From NCBI GenBank assembly GCA_037478935.1, contig JBBFLR010000003.1:62001-126000 (forward strand): a DNA stretch of 64,000 bases, in the 5' to 3' direction. Positions 25,364 to 34,104 of the stretch are shown here, piece by piece. The position numbers were made by a program, and so were the translations under genes. Below the pieces are notes generated by a model, which saw nothing but the letters and a program-made list of their open reading frames with translations, was not told the DNA's origin and ran no database searches. Origin of the DNA: Candidatus Methanosuratincola sp. GTDB lineage: Archaea; Thermoproteota; Methanomethylicia; Methanomethylicales; Methanomethylicaceae. How positions within the stretch are numbered: the first letter of the stretch is position 1; each line of letters opens with the position of its first letter.

Positions 25364-26434
25364 TCATTTGACAATGCGCAACCCCTTCAGATCCTGCCAG
25401 AGATAGTAGACCTCTTTTTTGCTCCCATCGGAACTTTTCAGCGATATCGATGCGGTTCCAGGGTCAACTACTGATCCGACAGCGTCTTTAATTTCAATTT
25501 CATGCAAGAAGAGCCAATTGACCATTTCTATTTCGAGACCACCGGTCAGTTCCAAGAACCGCAAGAGGAACTCTGCCTGCTCTTTCTGAGAGCCGCCGGA
25601 GTCCTCAGATGAGGTCCAACCAATCTCGGTGAACGCGACCGTCTTGTCAGTGTAGTCCATTATCCTCAGGTAGTAGTCGTCCGGTATTTCCCCGGGGCTA
25701 TCGAAATGCTTCCAAGGATATGTCGTGAGCCCGATAAGGTCGGTCCTGTTTGAGAAATGAGCCAGCATCCAAAACTGACCGTTATCGATCATATGGTTAT
25801 ACGAAAATACTACCATCACCTTCGTTCCTTGTGACACGCTTTTTACCGCGGGGTAGGCAACGTCGAGCAATTCTAGGTATGCCTCAAAGTCGCCCGGATG
25901 GAGGGTGAAGTAGTCGTTTACCTCGTTCCCAAGCGACAAATACTCCGGCTTGAATTCCTCTGCGATTGCCTTTGCCTCCCCGACCCAGCGATCTATGAAG
26001 AGGGGATCAGAAAGTTTTGCAGGCACCCCGGGCGGGGCATCGATCAGGTACTCTAGCCCCCTGTCGGTATTGACAATTGTGGCGAAGTTCAATGTGATTA
26101 CAGGCTTTAGACCATATACCCTGGCCCCCTCGACAACCCTTGTGCTTTTGAGCTGATCGAACTCGCCGATTCCTGGTTTTGAGGCCCATATCATCACAAC
26201 CTCTCCCAGCGAAGCCGCCTCCTGGTATGCGTTCACGATGTCGCTGAAGGTGGTTTCCGGCTCGCTCTTGGGAGTGGGGACCATGCCTATCAGGAACCGC
26301 CTCTCAGTGATAGGGAGCGTTTGGTCGCTCTGTTGCGCGTCCTGCGCTGGCTGATTCCAGAACCTCAGGAAGCCTCCGCCGACGGCGATGAGGGCTACCA
26401 CCAATATGGTTGCAAAAAGCGATTTCTTGTGCAT
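25364..26434 (-). CDS. Secreted or membrane-anchored glycosidase-like TIM-barrel protein
   Basis: Protein of 356 residues with a single N-terminal hydrophobic helix (residues 5-24) that exports or anchors it. The remainder looks like a clan GH-A glycosidase (GH53-like): LSLGNEVNDYF carries the Asn-Glu acid/base pair near residue 165, and VAFTEIGWTS carries the presumed nucleophile Glu near residue 270. Strand-like segments (LKPVITLNFAT, KVMVVFSYN, LIGLTTYPW) match barrel strands. Substrate cannot be inferred. It is divergent from a PfkB-type kinase, with the two start codons about 100 bases apart. Confidence 0.72.
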   Translation of the reverse strand: MHKKSLFATILVVALIAVGGGFLRFWNQPAQDAQQSDQTLPITERRFLIGMVPTPKSEPETTFSDIVNAYQEAASLGEVVMIWASKPGIGEFDQLKSTRVVEGARVYGLKPVITLNFATIVNTDRGLEYLIDAPPGVPAKLSDPLFIDRWVGEAKAIAEEFKPEYLSLGNEVNDYFTLHPGDFEAYLELLDVAYPAVKSVSQGTKVMVVFSYNHMIDNGQFWMLAHFSNRTDLIGLTTYPWKHFDSPGEIPDDYYLRIMDYTDKTVAFTEIGWTSSEDSGGSQKEQAEFLLRFLELTGGLEIEMVNWLFLHEIEIKDAVGSVVDPGTASISLKSSDGSKKEVYYLWQDLKGLRIVK

Positions 26435-26465
26435 ATTACCAGTCAGTTTAAGGTTTTATCTAACA

Positions 26466-26476
26466 GATATTTATGC
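26466..26476 (-). promoter_or_regulatory. TATA box of glycosidase-like gene
   Basis: Minus-strand GCATAAATATC, about 32-42 bases upstream of ATG 26434. Confidence 0.5.
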
Positions 26477-26504
26477 TCTGGGCGCTTTTGGTCATATCTC
26501 AAGC

Positions 26505-26514
26505 TTTTTTATAG
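26505..26514 (+). promoter_or_regulatory. TATA box of PfkB-family kinase gene
   Basis: TTTTTTATAG, centred 28 bases before GTG 26538, which indicates a leaderless mRNA and decides the start of the gene. Confidence 0.6.
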
Positions 26515-26537
26515 TGGGTCCGTCCCTGTTAAATCCA

Positions 26538-27503
26538 GTGATATCCTTGGCAGAGCTCGTCTTCGTTGGGCACACATCCATCGACAGGGTCAGGAACCCC
26601 AATGGTGAAAGAACCCAGCCCGGCGGAGCTGCCCTTTACGCGGCCTACGGCGCAAGGACGCTCTGCAGGGACGTCTGCCTGGTCACCGCCGTGGGCAGCG
26701 ACTATAATTTCTGGGATGCCATCTCAGAATTCCCTGGCAAGTTCATCGCCCGCCGCAAGGGGGGTAGTACGAGGTTCGACATCACCTACGACTCGGACTG
26801 GAACGCATATTACCGTTCCTCCGATCCTGGACCTGCCTCCGCGATCACCACGCACACGCTCCTCAAGGCGGTACGGAACGGGGCTGATTTCGTTCACGTC
26901 GCACCGATGAACCCACCCAAGGTGGAGCGGATGGTCTCTGCGCTGAGGGAGTCAGGGCTCGACGTGAGGATCTCCGTCAACTCGTGCATCAATTACATGG
27001 ACAGCAGCCTAAACCGGAAGGCAATTATGAGGGCTGCGTCGATGGCTGATATATTCATACTGAACGAGCGTGAGCTCCACGCCCTTACCGGGAAGGAGGT
27101 GGTGGCCGAGGCCATCAAGACAATAAAGTCAAAGACCCTGGTTCTGACCCTAGGCGAGATCGGGACAATGATCAGATCCGAGGGGACGAGGGACCTGATC
27201 CCGGCGCTGGCTGCGATCACAAGGAAGGCGGTTGACGTGACAGGGGCCGGAGACACATGGTCCGGTAGCTTTCTGGCAGCATTCCACAGGACGGGGAGCT
27301 GGATAAAGGCAGTTTCGTATGCTTCATTCGTCTCGGCGGTAAAGTGCACGGGATGGAACTTCGAGAAGGTGAGGAAACTCCGCTTCGAATCCGTAGATGA
27401 GGTTTATGATTTAATCATTGCGATGAAGGAGAAGGGCAGGCAGCTCCGTCTCACGGAGGCTCTTAAGAAGGGGCTAGAGCTCAATGGCACAGCTGGGCCG
27501 TAA
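26538..27503 (+). CDS. PfkB-family carbohydrate/nucleoside kinase
   Basis: Ribokinase-like kinase of 321 residues. The N-terminal strand VFVGHTSIDR and the glycine motif PGGAALYAAYGA match PfkB signature 1; the C-terminal VDVTGAGDTWSGSFLAAF is signature 2 with the catalytic Asp. The substrate (sugar, nucleoside or other) cannot be named. GTG 26538 is chosen because the TATA box is centred 28 bases upstream; the frame remains open to 26388 but this would run through the promoter and into the divergent gene. Convergent with the histidine operon at its 3' end. Confidence 0.85.
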   Translation: MISLAELVFVGHTSIDRVRNPNGERTQPGGAALYAAYGARTLCRDVCLVTAVGSDYNFWDAISEFPGKFIARRKGGSTRFDITYDSDWNAYYRSSDPGPASAITTHTLLKAVRNGADFVHVAPMNPPKVERMVSALRESGLDVRISVNSCINYMDSSLNRKAIMRAASMADIFILNERELHALTGKEVVAEAIKTIKSKTLVLTLGEIGTMIRSEGTRDLIPALAAITRKAVDVTGAGDTWSGSFLAAFHRTGSWIKAVSYASFVSAVKCTGWNFEKVRKLRFESVDEVYDLIIAMKEKGRQLRLTEALKKGLELNGTAGP

Positions 27504-27586
27504 CCGATCTCATCGGTGCTGGTCGAGCGCTGTTAAATCTGGCAGACTTACCGACTGCATGTTTTTCCCATTCTGCACGGACTTCA

Positions 27587-28264
27587 TTATCGCCTTCTCT
27601 TCCTGAGCTCCCTGTATACGTCTCCCAAGCCAAGTCCCTTCATCTTGAGCAGTATGATCAGGTGGTAGATCAGGTCGGCAGCCTCGCTTACTGTCCTCTC
27701 CTTGCCCTCTGCGACCCCTGCCAAGGCCACCTCGACGCCCTCCTCGCCGACCTTCTTTGCTGCTTTTGAAAGTCCGCCAGAGGCTATCTTTGACGTGTAC
27801 GACCCCTCGCGTGGGTTCATTATCCTGTCTTCAACCACCCTCTCAAGCTCTGCGGGAGCCTCCCAGGCTGCCAGGTGCTCGACCACCGGCCTGTGGAAGC
27901 AGGTCTCTTCCCCAGTGTGGCACGCGTTCCCTGACTGCCTCACCTTGAAGAGGAGGGAGTCAGAGTCGCAGTCTACGTACACCCCCAAGACGTGTTGGTG
28001 GTGTCCGGACTCCTCGCCCTTCATCCATAGCCTCTTCCTGGATCTCGACCAGTAGTGCATCAACCCGGTGTTGAGGGTCCTCCGCAAGGCCTCCTCGTTC
28101 ATGAAAGCGAGCATCAGTACCCTCCCGTCCTCGCCGACAGCTACTGCCGGGATGATGCCCCCCAGCTTAGCGAAGTCTAGGGACTTGACTAGCCTTTCGA
28201 TCTCTTCCCCTTCCAACCTCACGCCTTCGGATTTGTCCGCCTCCATCCTACGCATCTCCTCCAT
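27587..28264 (-). CDS. hisIE: Bifunctional phosphoribosyl-AMP cyclohydrolase / phosphoribosyl-ATP pyrophosphatase HisIE
   Basis: Histidine biosynthesis steps 2 and 3 in one chain of 225 residues. The HisI part (about 25-130) has LMLAFMNEEALR, WSRSRKRLWMKGEESG, the VDCDSD metal site and SGNACHTGEETCF. The HisE part (about 140-225) has the KVGEEGVEVALA metal-binding helix and AADLIYHLIILL. Fusion of the two is common in bacteria and some archaea. It is the last gene of the operon, 51 bases after hisF. ATG 28264 is the first start; ATG 28246 is possible. Confidence 0.94.
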   Translation of the reverse strand: MEEMRRMEADKSEGVRLEGEEIERLVKSLDFAKLGGIIPAVAVGEDGRVLMLAFMNEEALRRTLNTGLMHYWSRSRKRLWMKGEESGHHQHVLGVYVDCDSDSLLFKVRQSGNACHTGEETCFHRPVVEHLAAWEAPAELERVVEDRIMNPREGSYTSKIASGGLSKAAKKVGEEGVEVALAGVAEGKERTVSEAADLIYHLIILLKMKGLGLGDVYRELRKRRR

Positions 28265-28315
28265 ATTTCTCCTGTACTCACCAACCGCGCATCCCGTCTA
28301 TCAGCAATGCGGCGC

Positions 28316-29101
28316 TCAATTTTTTACTTTCCCAGCCCTTGCGACCCTCACGGGAACACCCCTCTCCGCGAGGTACGCCTTGACCTCTCCTACGGTGTAC
28401 TCTCCGTAGTGGAATATTGACGCAGCGAGGGCTGCATCGGCCCTTCCTGCGGTGAGCGCTTCGTAAATGTGGGCAGGACTCCCGGCCCCTCCTGAAGCAA
28501 TAACGGGTATGTTTACGCTCTCCGAGACCAGGCGCGTCAGCTCGAGGTCGTAGCCGTCCTTTGACCCGTCAAAGTCCATGCTGGTCAGGAGGATCTCACC
28601 GGCGCCCATCTCCTCCGCCTTCACCGCCCAAGTTATCGCGTCGATGCCTGTCGCCCTCCTCCCCCCGTGCGTGTAGACCTCCCATCTGCCGTCTCCGACC
28701 CTCTTTGCATCTATCGCGACGACCATGCACTGGCTCCCGAAGATCTCGGCCCCTTCGGCGATGAGCCTTGGGTTCTGGACCGCGGCCGTATTGAGCGAGA
28801 CCTTGTCCGCCCCCGCCATCAGCACCCTCCGAACGTCTGCGTAGTTCCTTACGCCCCCTCCCACTGTGAACGGGATCGACAGTTCATAGGCGGTCTTCCT
28901 CACCATCTCTATCACGGTCTCCCTGTTGTCAGACGACGCGGTGATGTCAAGGAAGACTATCTCGTCCGCCCCCTGCCGCTCGTACTCGAGCGCCTGCTCT
29001 ACCGGATCCCCTGCGTCCCTCAGGTTCACGAACTTTATGCCCTTGACAACTCTGCCCCTGTCGACGTCGAGGCACGGAATGATCCGCTTTGTCAGCGTCA
29101 A
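28316..29101 (-). CDS. hisF: Imidazole glycerol phosphate synthase cyclase subunit HisF
   Basis: TIM-barrel enzyme of 261 residues that, with HisH, makes IGP and AICAR. Catalytic Asp residues are visible in [14 protein letters not shown] (near 12) and VVAIDAKR (near 130); phosphate-binding loops GGGVRN and SGGAGSP are present. The start overlaps the hisA stop by four bases. Confidence 0.96.
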   Translation of the reverse strand: MTLTKRIIPCLDVDRGRVVKGIKFVNLRDAGDPVEQALEYERQGADEIVFLDITASSDNRETVIEMVRKTAYELSIPFTVGGGVRNYADVRRVLMAGADKVSLNTAAVQNPRLIAEGAEIFGSQCMVVAIDAKRVGDGRWEVYTHGGRRATGIDAITWAVKAEEMGAGEILLTSMDFDGSKDGYDLELTRLVSESVNIPVIASGGAGSPAHIYEALTAGRADAALAASIFHYGEYTVGEVKAYLAERGVPVRVARAGKVKN

Positions 29102-29811
29102 ATTACCGCCCCCATCGCTTCTTTCAGCGTGAACGCGCCCTCGTACAGTGCTTTGCCGACAATAACCCCTGCGGCTCTGGATTCCCTGAGCATCGCCAGG
29201 TCGTACAGGGTCGAGAACCCCCCTGCAAGGTAGACCTTGCCTTTGATCTCTGAGGCCGCCCGGAGCGAGTACTCGATGTTCGGGCCCTTCATCGTCCCAT
29301 CCCTGTCAATTGCTGTCATCATGAAGATCTTCACGCCTACCTCCTCCAGCCTTCGGCACAACAGGGTGGCGTCGATGCCAGCCATCTCCTTCCATCCCTT
29401 CACAGCCACCCTCCCTGCAAGGTGATCCACTGCTGCCATTACGCTGTCCGCTCCAAACTCCCTTATGCCTGCCCTCATCAAGTTAGCGTCCAAAGCCCCA
29501 GTTCCAAAGATGATTCTCCCTGCACCCGCCCTGATGTAATCCCCGGCAGTTTCGAGGCTCCTTATACCTCCCCCGACCTCTACCTTCACGCCAACGTTCT
29601 TTATTATGCGCTTTATCTGGTCTGCGTTGCTCCCTATGCCTATAGCCGCGTCCAGGTCGATTGCGTGTATCCAGCTTGCTCCTTCGCCCTCCCACTTCAT
29701 TGCTGCCTCTAGCGGATCCTCGAAGTATACCTTAGCCTCGTCGATCCTGCCTTTAGTGAGCCTGACGCACTTCCCCCTCGATATGTCCACGGCAGGTATG
29801 ACTTCGATCAA
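29098..29811 (-). CDS. hisA: ProFAR isomerase HisA
   Basis: TIM-barrel isomerase of 237 residues converting ProFAR to PRFAR. Asp9 in [14 protein letters not shown] and the second catalytic Asp in [10 protein letters not shown] are visible, as are the phosphate loops VGGGIRS and LAGGFST. It overlaps hisH by four bases upstream and hisF by four bases downstream. Confidence 0.95.
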   Translation of the reverse strand: MIEVIPAVDISRGKCVRLTKGRIDEAKVYFEDPLEAAMKWEGEGASWIHAIDLDAAIGIGSNADQIKRIIKNVGVKVEVGGGIRSLETAGDYIRAGAGRIIFGTGALDANLMRAGIREFGADSVMAAVDHLAGRVAVKGWKEMAGIDATLLCRRLEEVGVKIFMMTAIDRDGTMKGPNIEYSLRAASEIKGKVYLAGGFSTLYDLAMLRESRAAGVIVGKALYEGAFTLKEAMGAVI

Positions 29812-30458
29812 CGTTTGGCCGCCTCCAGGAAGTTCCTTATGACCGTTCGCCCTGCCTCGCCGCTCTTCTCGGGGTGGAACTGCGTCCCAAAGACCGCTCC
29901 CTTCCCTACAATCGCTGGAATCGGCACGCCGTATTCTGTCTCGGCAATCGTCACATCGCCCCCATCTGGCCTGCAGTAGTACGAATGGACAAAGTAGAAG
30001 TACTCCCCATCTGCGATGTTCTCCGTCAACACGGACTGCTTAATCACCCTGACGCTGTTCCAGCCCATGTGGGGGACCTTTACAGTCTCCGGCAGTCTCA
30101 CAACGTCACCCCTTATTATCCCGAGGCCTAGGTATTCCCCGCCCTCGAAGCTCCTCGTGAACAGCAGCTGCATCCCGAGGCAGACCCCGAGCGCTGGGAC
30201 CGTGCCGCTACGGATCCGTTCGGCCGTCCCGCCGAAGCGCTCCAGGAGCGCCCTTGCCCCGTCCCTGAAGGCCCCGACGCCCGGGATAACGACCGCGTCT
30301 GCGCGATCCGCATCACTGTCGCTCTGTGCTATGACCACCTCGACTTCAGCGCTTGTACTGGTGTTCGCGCTCCCAGAAACGCCCATGCCTGCCCTCTCGA
30401 ACCCCCTCCTTATGCTCAGGAGGTTCCCCAGCCCCATGTCAAGCACAGCAACCCTCAT
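29808..30458 (-). CDS. hisH: Imidazole glycerol phosphate synthase glutaminase subunit HisH
   Basis: Class I glutamine amidotransferase of 216 residues that supplies ammonia to HisF. The nucleophile Cys93 is in GVCLGMQLLF, and the His-Glu pair is in TQFHPEKSG. The oxyanion loop PGVGAF is near residue 60. It starts five bases after hisB. Confidence 0.95.
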   Translation of the reverse strand: MRVAVLDMGLGNLLSIRRGFERAGMGVSGSANTSTSAEVEVVIAQSDSDADRADAVVIPGVGAFRDGARALLERFGGTAERIRSGTVPALGVCLGMQLLFTRSFEGGEYLGLGIIRGDVVRLPETVKVPHMGWNSVRVIKQSVLTENIADGEYFYFVHSYYCRPDGGDVTIAETEYGVPIPAIVGKGAVFGTQFHPEKSGEAGRTVIRNFLEAAKR

Positions 30459-30462
30459 CCGC

Positions 30463-31077
30463 TCAGATCGCCCCCTTCGCGCTCGGTATATCCGCCCTCC
30501 CAGTGAGCGACACCGCCTCCCTCAGTGCAACCGCGAGGGCCTTTACCGCCGCCTCGACCTTGTGGTGGTCGTTGCTGCCGTACAGGACTTTTATGTGGAG
30601 GTTACACCTCAGCGAGGAGGCAAACGACTCTAGGAAGTGGAGGATGTCTTCGACCTTTGTGTCCTCGATTGAATCGCCCTTTGTCTTGAGGCTTATCCTG
30701 CTGTAGGTCCTGCCCCCAAGATCTATCACTGCCCTGGCCAGTGCGTCGTCCATCGGCACGTATGCGTGCCCGAACCTTTTTATCCCCTTTTTGTCGCCGA
30801 GCGCAGCCTGTACCGCCTCCCCGAGCACAAGGGCGGTGTCCTCGATGATGTGGTGCTTCAGATCACCGACCGCCTCAAGGTCTATCCTTAGTGAAGAGTG
30901 CTTCGCGAGCGTCCTGATCATGTGGTCCATGAACGCAGACCCCGTGCTGCCGGTGAACTCGCCAGGCCCCTCAAGGCAGACCCGTGCCCTGATCTGAACC
31001 TCGGTCGTCATCCTGCTACAGGACCACTCCCTTTTTTTCGACCCATCACCAATTCCGATTTTTCTGTCCATGCTCAT
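30463..31077 (-). CDS. hisB: Imidazoleglycerol-phosphate dehydratase HisB
   Basis: IGPD of up to 204 residues with the two metal-binding motifs HHIIED and DHHKVEA that coordinate Mn. Only the dehydratase is present; the histidinol-phosphatase domain fused in enterobacterial HisB is absent. The start is uncertain: ATG 31077 overlaps hisC by four bases, while ATG 31011 would match the usual N-terminus more closely and remove 22 basic residues. Confidence 0.94.
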   Translation of the reverse strand: MSMDRKIGIGDGSKKREWSCSRMTTEVQIRARVCLEGPGEFTGSTGSAFMDHMIRTLAKHSSLRIDLEAVGDLKHHIIEDTALVLGEAVQAALGDKKGIKRFGHAYVPMDDALARAVIDLGGRTYSRISLKTKGDSIEDTKVEDILHFLESFASSLRCNLHIKVLYGSNDHHKVEAAVKALAVALREAVSLTGRADIPSAKGAI

Positions 31078-32174
31078 GCGAGATCCCTCATGGCCTCCTT
31101 AAGCATCTCGATGAAATTCAGGTTGTACTCCCTCGTGGAGACCGTCACCCTGATGCAGTTCTCGAGGAGCGGCAACCCTCCCCTGTCCCTCACGTCTATC
31201 CCCGCTTCACCAAGTCGCCTGACCACATCGCCAGAGTCGATGCCCTGCGGCAGCCTGAAGAGTATGAAGTTTGCGTCGGACTCGTAAGCCTCGACCCCGC
31301 TCAGCATCTCGAGCTCGGCCATGAGGTAGTTTCTCTCCTCGATCACCTGCCTTATGAACGACTCGTAAACCTTCCTGTTCTCGAGTACGAGCCTGATCAT
31401 CTCCTGCGCGACCGAGTTGACACTGAACGGGCTCTGCGCCGCCCTGAGCCACTCCAACAGCCTCGCATTCCCGACGCAGTACCCCGCCCTGAGCCCAGCC
31501 ATCCCGAACGCCTTCGAGAAGGTCTTCATGACCAGCAGGTTCTCATATTGGGTGCACTCGCCCATAAGAGAGTAGGGCGCGAAGTCGACATAAGCCTCGT
31601 CCAGCACTACGATTTTGCCGCTCTCCTCGACGACTCTCAGAACTTCGTCCCTGTTGAACTGCCTCCCGGTCGGGTTGTTTGGCGAGCAGATGAATATGAC
31701 CTTTGTAGAGTCGCCTGCGGCTGAGAGAACGCTCTCAGCGCTGAGGTCAAAGTCCACAGTGGTCAGAACCTGCCGCACATTCCCCCCTGCAACCCTGGTG
31801 TAGAACCTGTACATCTCGAAGGTCGGGTCGACGACTATCGCCTCGCGCCCTTCAGAGGAGAGGAAGACCTTCGCTATCAGGTCAAGTATCTCGTCGGATC
31901 CGTTTCCGATCAATACCTCGTCCTCCCAAAGACCGAGATTCTCTGCTATGGCCCTAGCGGCAGCCCAGCCCTTCGGCGGCGGGTACTCCCTCACGTCCAC
32001 CCTCTTCACAGCCTCTGCCAAGAGCGTATCTGAGAAGAACTTGTTCACCAGCATATTCTCGTTTAGCCCCATCCTTGCCCTTCCTTCGCCTGACATGGAT
32101 GCATAGGCGTCTTTCCCCCTCTTTTCGCTCAAGAGCCCCCTGAGGCGGTCCACCACGAAGTCGTTGTCGTCCAT
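31074..32174 (-). CDS. hisC: Histidinol-phosphate aminotransferase HisC
   Basis: PLP-dependent class I/II aminotransferase of 366 residues. Visible landmarks are GLNENMLVNKF, the PLP-contact GNGSDEILDL, the FICSPNNPTGR strand, VLDEAYVDF with the PLP-binding Asp, and KTFSKAFGMAGLRAGYC with the Schiff-base Lys. ATG 32174 overlaps the hisD stop (TAATG) with GGGGGGAGG before it; an upstream in-frame extension to 32363 lies inside hisD and is rejected. Confidence 0.95.
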   Translation of the reverse strand: MDDNDFVVDRLRGLLSEKRGKDAYASMSGEGRARMGLNENMLVNKFFSDTLLAEAVKRVDVREYPPPKGWAAARAIAENLGLWEDEVLIGNGSDEILDLIAKVFLSSEGREAIVVDPTFEMYRFYTRVAGGNVRQVLTTVDFDLSAESVLSAAGDSTKVIFICSPNNPTGRQFNRDEVLRVVEESGKIVVLDEAYVDFAPYSLMGECTQYENLLVMKTFSKAFGMAGLRAGYCVGNARLLEWLRAAQSPFSVNSVAQEMIRLVLENRKVYESFIRQVIEERNYLMAELEMLSGVEAYESDANFILFRLPQGIDSGDVVRRLGEAGIDVRDRGGLPLLENCIRVTVSTREYNLNFIEMLKEAMRDLA

Positions 32175-33463
32175 TACCTCCCCCCCTCGTTCTGGGCGCC
32201 CATCCTCGAGGAGACCGCCCGCGCATGGTTCAGTAGCCCCTCCGCAGTGGCCAGTATCACCGCGTCGCCCCCTATTCGCATGAGCCCGTCCCTCGTGCAC
32301 TTCAAGTACTCCCTCGACCTCATAAAGTCCCTGACAGAGAGCGGAGATGCCCTCTTCGCCCACCCCATGGTCGGGAGCACGTGATTAGTCCCTGCCGTGT
32401 AGTCTCCGAGCGGGACTGGGGTATACTCGCCGATGAACACCGCGCCCGCGTTTCTGACCATCCTGAATACCTCCTCGGCGCCCTTCCCGACGAGCTCAAG
32501 GTGCTCGGGCGCGATCTCGTTTATCGCTTTTGCCCCCTCCTCGCGGCTCCCCACAACAAGCGCAATAGCTTGGGCAGCACTCTTCTCCAGTATCTCCCTC
32601 CTAGGCGAGCTGGCAACCAATCTGTCAACGGCATTCGCGACCTCCTCCGCGAGCCTTGCGTCCGTGGTAACCAGAACGGACTTAGCCCTTGGGTCATGTT
32701 CGCACTGCGCCAGCACGTCGAAAGCCAGCCACTCCGGGTTCTCGAACCCCTCAGTATAGACTAGGAGCTCGCTCGGGCCCGCCGGCATGTCCACCGCTAC
32801 ATCCCAGGAGACGAGCATCTTCGCGACGGTGACATAGATGTTACCTGGGCCGAAGATCTTCTCGACCCTCTTCACAGTGCCGGTCCCGTAAGCCATCGCC
32901 GCTATCGCCTGGGCGCCCCCAACCCTGTAGACCTCATCCACCTCTGCGAGGTAGGCTGCTGCCAGTATCGCCTCCGGAACCTTCCCGTCCTTACCGGGGG
33001 GCGTAAACACGGCACACCTGTCGACCCCGGCGACCCTTGCTGGGATGGCTGTCATCAGCACGGTCGAGGGGTATGCCGCACTCCCCCCTGGGACATAGAG
33101 CCCCACCGACTGTATCGGGTCAAACTTGATCCCTGCCGAGACGCCTGGAGCTATCGCGGCAGTGAAATCCAGCGGCTTCTGAAGCTCTTGGAACGTGCGT
33201 ATCCTCTCAGCGGAGTTCCTCAGCGCACATCTGAGCCCCTCCGGAATGGCGTTGTATGCCCTCCTCAGCTCTCCCCACTCGACCCTGATTTGATCAGGAT
33301 CCAGCTTTACCCTATCGAACCTCTCCGTGTACTCCAGCAATGCAGCATCCCCGAAATCCCTAACCCTCCCCACTATTGATGAAACCTGATCAACGATCTC
33401 CCTGGGCACTTGGAACGGCTGCACCATGGCGGACGAGTACTCGCTGTACATGATCACCTTCAA
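32174..33463 (-). CDS. hisD: Histidinol dehydrogenase HisD
   Basis: Zinc enzyme of 429 residues oxidising histidinol to histidine in two steps. Visible motifs are YVPGGSAAYPSTVLM, the GGAQAIAAMAYGT stretch, the dinucleotide region GPGNIYVTVAK, DMPAGPSELLV, the AQCEHDP zinc region and TAGTNHVLPT. ATG 33463 overlaps the hisG stop by four bases. Confidence 0.96.
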   Translation of the reverse strand: MKVIMYSEYSSAMVQPFQVPREIVDQVSSIVGRVRDFGDAALLEYTERFDRVKLDPDQIRVEWGELRRAYNAIPEGLRCALRNSAERIRTFQELQKPLDFTAAIAPGVSAGIKFDPIQSVGLYVPGGSAAYPSTVLMTAIPARVAGVDRCAVFTPPGKDGKVPEAILAAAYLAEVDEVYRVGGAQAIAAMAYGTGTVKRVEKIFGPGNIYVTVAKMLVSWDVAVDMPAGPSELLVYTEGFENPEWLAFDVLAQCEHDPRAKSVLVTTDARLAEEVANAVDRLVASSPRREILEKSAAQAIALVVGSREEGAKAINEIAPEHLELVGKGAEEVFRMVRNAGAVFIGEYTPVPLGDYTAGTNHVLPTMGWAKRASPLSVRDFMRSREYLKCTRDGLMRIGGDAVILATAEGLLNHARAVSSRMGAQNEGGR

Positions 33464-34104
33464 GGACTCAACCCCTTCAGCTTGTTAGTTATCGTTTCGA
33501 CCTTATCATACTTTGTCTTGTACGCAATCTTGTTGCAGATCAGCCTTGCCGAGGAGCTCATGACCTTTCCGACGGCGACCAGCCTGTTCTTCTCGAGGGT
33601 TGCACCGGTGCTCGAGATGTCCACGATTGCTGTCGCGAGACCGAGTCTCGGGGCTATCTCGACAGCCCCCTTGAGGGTGATCGTCTCGACTTGGATCCCG
33701 AGTTCGTCGAAGTACGCCTTCGTGATATTCGGGAACTCAGTCGCGACCTTGGAGCCGTGGGGGATCTCTGAAGGGTTACTGATCCCGCTCTCCCTGCCGA
33801 CCGCTATAACGAGGTCGCAGCATCCGAAACCCAGGTCGACGAGCTCGTAGACCTCGAGTCCGGTCTCAGCCACGATGTCCCTGCCTGTTATCCCGAGGTC
33901 AGCGATCCCGTAGTATACATATACCGGGATATCGGCAGCCCTCACAGAGAGGAGATCGATGCCAGGATCCGTTGTCTTCGAGAGGTAAGCCCTCTCCTCG
34001 CCAATCCCCTTTATCCCTGCCGACTCGAGGAGGGTCAGCGCCGGATCCCGCATCCTCCCCTTGTTTGGCAGGGCGAATATTATCCTCCCCCCGTCAAGGC
34101 TCAT
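33460..34104 (-). CDS. hisG: ATP phosphoribosyltransferase HisG, short form
   Basis: First enzyme of histidine synthesis, 214 residues from ATG 34104. The motif FALPNKGRM and the PRPP loop IVDISSTGATLEKN are clear. The length corresponds to the short HisG that lacks the C-terminal regulatory domain and requires HisZ, whose gene is directly upstream and overlaps it by 11 bases. GGTGAGGAG precedes ATG 34104; ATG 34116 is an alternative. Confidence 0.94.
   Translation of the reverse strand: MSLDGGRIIFALPNKGRMRDPALTLLESAGIKGIGEERAYLSKTTDPGIDLLSVRAADIPVYVYYGIADLGITGRDIVAETGLEVYELVDLGFGCCDLVIAVGRESGISNPSEIPHGSKVATEFPNITKAYFDELGIQVETITLKGAVEIAPRLGLATAIVDISSTGATLEKNRLVAVGKVMSSSARLICNKIAYKTKYDKVETITNKLKGLSP

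Noticed and set aside
26388-26537. N-terminal extension of the PfkB-family kinase
   Set aside because: It would run through both divergent promoters and adds residues absent from the kinase family.
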